DNA of 34,561 nucleotides from contig CAYJMQ010000017.1 of NCBI GenBank assembly GCA_964371555.1, forward strand, positions 1 through 34,561, written 5' to 3'. Position 1 is the first letter of the stretch. Each line of letters opens with the position of its first letter. Origin of the DNA: CAYJMQ01 sp964371555 (GTDB lineage Bacteria; Bdellovibrionota; JACOXK01; 2-02-FULL-40-11). Below are positions 32,570 to 34,561 of this stretch, piece by piece. The notes under the pieces are model-generated. The model saw only the letters and a program-made list of their open reading frames with translations. It had not been told where the DNA came from and did not search any database. A program made the position numbers and the translations under genes.

Positions 32570-33934
32570 TTGCAATTCATTAAAATCATTACGATTTTTT
32601 CTTGCTTTATCCTCTCTCTACGCGCTGTCTCCGCTCCGCTCGCAAAAAAGAGGGAGGTTCTCTCCCTATCTCAGCTGATTTCTCGCGTGCTTGCCGAAAA
32701 TGCTGAACTAAAAATGAAGGATCAGGATATTGCGATTGCGGGGAACTTCATTACCCAGATTAATGCGAATAAGCTTCCGATGATTGAAAATATAAGTTTA
32801 ATTGCCCCCATTTATAAAGATGTTGGCAATGCCATTTCTTCCCAGGAAGACAAAGATAAATGGGGGGCGCTGATAAAAACAACCACAACGATTGTCCAGC
32901 CGATTTACGGTTTCGGAAGATTCAAACATTATATGGGGGCCGCGGAGGGGGGGGTTGCTTCTGAAAAGCATCAAAAGAAGAGGAAAAGCGCTGATCTCAT
33001 TATGGAGGTGAAGCAATATTATTACGGCGCGCAGGCGACATCTTCCGGGCTCGAGCGGGTGGAAGAGACTGAAGAAAAATTGGTTGAAGTGATTAAGCGT
33101 GTCGATGAACTTTTGAAGATGGAGTCGGGGGAGGTTCGAAAAGAAGATGCTTATAAATTAAAGGCGCTCCTTCAGGAGCTTCGCGTGAATAAAGAAAGGC
33201 TTATCAAAGGCTCCAAATTGGCGCGTGCCGGTCTGCAGTTCAAAGCGGGGATCCCCTTCGATGTGGAGTTTGATATTCAGGAAAAAGAGTTGAAACGGGA
33301 ATCCTTCGAACTCAAACCCCTCGAATATTATCAGGATCTTTCGTTGAAACATCGCCCTGAAATGGCGGCGCTCAAATCCGGGATTGAGGCGCGCCAATCG
33401 ATGATTGAGGCGGAGAAATCGAACAAACTCCCGCTTTTTTTTATCGGGGGGATAATCGATGTTTCAGATACCGCAAGCGATATCCGCAACCGTCAGGATT
33501 CTCCGTATGCGTATGATCCCTACAACCGGATTACGCCCGGATTTGGACTCGGATTCAAATGGAACCTCGATATCTGGAAGGTCAATGCGGATATTGAGAA
33601 GGAGAAGGCCCAATACCACAAACTCATTCATCAGAAAGAGCTTGCGGAGGTGGGGATACCGACTGAAGTAAAAAAGGCATATCTTGAATATCAGGAGGCG
33701 CTCTCTGTTATTTCTTTCGCCAAAGAACAGCGGGAGCAGACGAGAAAATGGTTTATGCAATCGGTTTTTGCCTGGGGATTTGGGATTGGGGATTCCCGGG
33801 AGGTTTTGGAGTCTGTCATTTTTAAAGGATTTTCAGATAAGAATTATTACGAGTCTCTCTTCAACCACAATGTTGCGATCTCCGCCCTCACGCGCGCCAC
33901 AGGCACAGAGCTTTTGCCCTATTTGAAATATTGA
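32570..33934 (+). CDS. TolC-family outer-membrane protein, TTG start
   Basis: This 454-residue protein starts at TTG 32570, because no ATG follows before the signal peptide (MQFIKIITIFSCFILSLRAVSA, cleavage near residue 22) and AAGGG lies upstream. Two related halves with long alpha-helical stretches (KREVLSLSQLISRVLAENAELK, then YQDLSLKHRPEMAALKSGIEARQSM) are typical of outer-membrane efflux proteins. The second half includes GFGLGFKWNLDIWK. It should trimerise as an outer-membrane channel. Divergent orientation with the RND-like gene suggests a shared export role, but no periplasmic adaptor gene is present. An eight-G tract is at 32947-32954. Confidence 0.85.
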   Translation: MQFIKIITIFSCFILSLRAVSAPLAKKREVLSLSQLISRVLAENAELKMKDQDIAIAGNFITQINANKLPMIENISLIAPIYKDVGNAISSQEDKDKWGALIKTTTTIVQPIYGFGRFKHYMGAAEGGVASEKHQKKRKSADLIMEVKQYYYGAQATSSGLERVEETEEKLVEVIKRVDELLKMESGEVRKEDAYKLKALLQELRVNKERLIKGSKLARAGLQFKAGIPFDVEFDIQEKELKRESFELKPLEYYQDLSLKHRPEMAALKSGIEARQSMIEAEKSNKLPLFFIGGIIDVSDTASDIRNRQDSPYAYDPYNRITPGFGLGFKWNLDIWKVNADIEKEKAQYHKLIHQKELAEVGIPTEVKKAYLEYQEALSVISFAKEQREQTRKWFMQSVFAWGFGIGDSREVLESVIFKGFSDKNYYESLFNHNVAISALTRATGTELLPYLKY

Positions 33935-33977
33935 GGAAAGCGATATCAAACATTTCCTGCCACTTTCATTATATTTC

Positions 33978-34005
33978 TTGAAATTTCATGAATTTTTGTT
34001 AGTAT
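33978..34005 (+). promoter_or_regulatory. Candidate promoter/operator of the second toxin-antitoxin pair
   Basis: TTGAAA (33978-33983), 16 bp and TAGTAT (34000-34005) precede ATG 34013 by seven bases. GAAATTTC (33980-33987) is a perfect dyad overlapping the -35 and could be an antitoxin operator. Confidence 0.4.
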
Positions 34006-34012
34006 GGTATCT

Positions 34013-34231
34013 ATGACGCAGAGAAAGACATCCCATCTGTCCACTCTATTATCGGCGCAGATCAAAGATGCGCTGCTGCAATATTGCAAGAGACGAGGGC
34101 TCAAAATAAGCCATTTTATTGAAGAGGCGATTCGTGAACACCTCGAAGACGAAGCCGATATTGAGGTCTATGAAGACCGCCGGCATGAAGAGAGAATACT
34201 CTTAAAAGACCTTTTAAAAACCGTTAAATGA
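34013..34231 (+). CDS. Antitoxin, ribbon-helix-helix type
   Basis: ATG 34013 gives 72 residues starting MTQRKTSHLSTLLSAQIKDA; ATG 34004 would add three residues but would overlap the proposed -10. The first 45 residues look like a ribbon-helix-helix DNA-binding domain (STLLSAQIKDALLQYCKRRG, then KISHFIEEAIREHLED). The acidic C-terminus would wrap the toxin. The stop overlaps the RelE/ParE toxin start (ATGA). The complex should repress its own promoter. Confidence 0.82.
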   Translation: MTQRKTSHLSTLLSAQIKDALLQYCKRRGLKISHFIEEAIREHLEDEADIEVYEDRRHEERILLKDLLKTVK

Positions 34232-34497
34232 GCTATCGGATTGAATTTGTACGTTCAGCCGCCAAGGAATTTAGAAAACTTCCCAAAGATATTCAGAAGA
34301 GAGTTCTAAAGACGCTTCAAATGCTTGAGATAGATCCCTATTCAGAAGTGCTGAAAATACGAAAATTACGGACAAGGTCTGATCTTTTCCGTGTTCGTAT
34401 TGGCGATTATCGCATGGTTTACAGTGTGGAAAATGAGCGAACAATCGTGATATTTCGTGTTCGACACAGAAAAGACGTTTACGATCATTTAATCTGA
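34228..34497 (+). CDS. RelE/ParE-superfamily toxin
   Basis: The 89-residue protein starts MSYRIEFVRSAAKEFRKLPK and ends IVIFRVRHRKDVYDHL, the standard RelE/ParE fold. Basic residues including R44/R47 in IRKLRTRSDLFRVRIGDYRMVY and the C-terminal RHRKDVY fit a RelE-type ribosome-dependent mRNA nuclease more than ParE, a gyrase poison, but sequence alone does not settle it. It overlaps the antitoxin gene by four bases. Confidence 0.87.
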   Translation: MSYRIEFVRSAAKEFRKLPKDIQKRVLKTLQMLEIDPYSEVLKIRKLRTRSDLFRVRIGDYRMVYSVENERTIVIFRVRHRKDVYDHLI

Positions 34498-34561
34498 GGA
34501 TAGAGGCCCTAAAATCGAACCTTTTTTGCAAAGTTCGATCATCGCAGCCATCTTTAGTTAG

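Noticed and set aside
34514..34539. 7-bp inverted repeat after the RelE/ParE-type gene as terminator
   Set aside because: The loop is 12 nt, the stem is AT-rich and no U-tract follows; not enough to call a terminator.
1..34561. CRISPR arrays, tRNA or rRNA genes, prophage or integrase genes
   Set aside because: No regularly spaced direct repeats, no tRNA or rRNA-like sequence and no phage or integrase proteins were seen on either strand by reading.

Overview
The window looks like the chromosome of a Gram-negative bacterium. Evidence includes a heptose (LPS core) pathway pair, a TolC-type outer-membrane protein, lipid-linked polysaccharide genes and a complete mreBCD-mrdA-rodA rod-shape operon. 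Base composition is moderate, with AT-rich edges. The gene content would suit a deltaproteobacterium-like or candidate-phylum lineage, but nothing here fixes the taxon.

Layout: (1) 1-573, the 3' end of a vapB antitoxin gene and a vapC toxin gene, then a small secreted protein (685-1146). (2) 1278-6131, minus strand, a polysaccharide operon: two GT4 glycosyltransferases, a WcaJ-type initiating phosphosugar transferase and an O-antigen-ligase-like polymerase/ligase. (3) 6202-10267, plus strand, two large membrane proteins (GT39/PMT-like and YfhO-like), followed by a convergent GT2 dolichyl-phosphate-sugar-synthase-like gene. (4) 11211-18180, an Fe-S assembly operon: Rrf2 regulator, sufC, sufB, sufD, Rieske ferredoxin, sufS, sufU-like, sufT-like and, as its last gene, a peroxiredoxin-like gene with an in-frame TGA. 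(5) 18193-21069, minus strand, a PpiD-like gene broken by an in-frame TAA and an FG-GAP repeat protein with a MITE-like element upstream. (6) 21449-28055, mreB-mreC-mreD-mrdA-rodA and an inositol-phosphate synthase. (7) Thioredoxin (minus), then gmhA-hldD (plus), then an MMPL/RND exporter (minus) diverging from a TolC-family gene (plus). (8) 34004-34497, a second toxin-antitoxin pair.

The most important observation is the gene at 17626-18180. Its TGA lies exactly where PRXL2C/AAED1-type AhpC-TSA proteins carry the first cysteine of their CxxC motif. The reading frame continues through well-conserved family sequence, and a 7-bp perfect hairpin with a G-initiated loop lies 21 nt downstream of the TGA, as expected of a bacterial SECIS. 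I read it as a UxxC selenoprotein encoded in the suf operon. Ordinary gene calling would split or truncate it.

Other points worth a look: the single nonsense codon in the PpiD-like gene, a perfect 21-bp inverted repeat upstream of the suf regulator, three promoter candidates that would give nearly leaderless mRNAs, and poly-G tracts of 8-9 in core genes.
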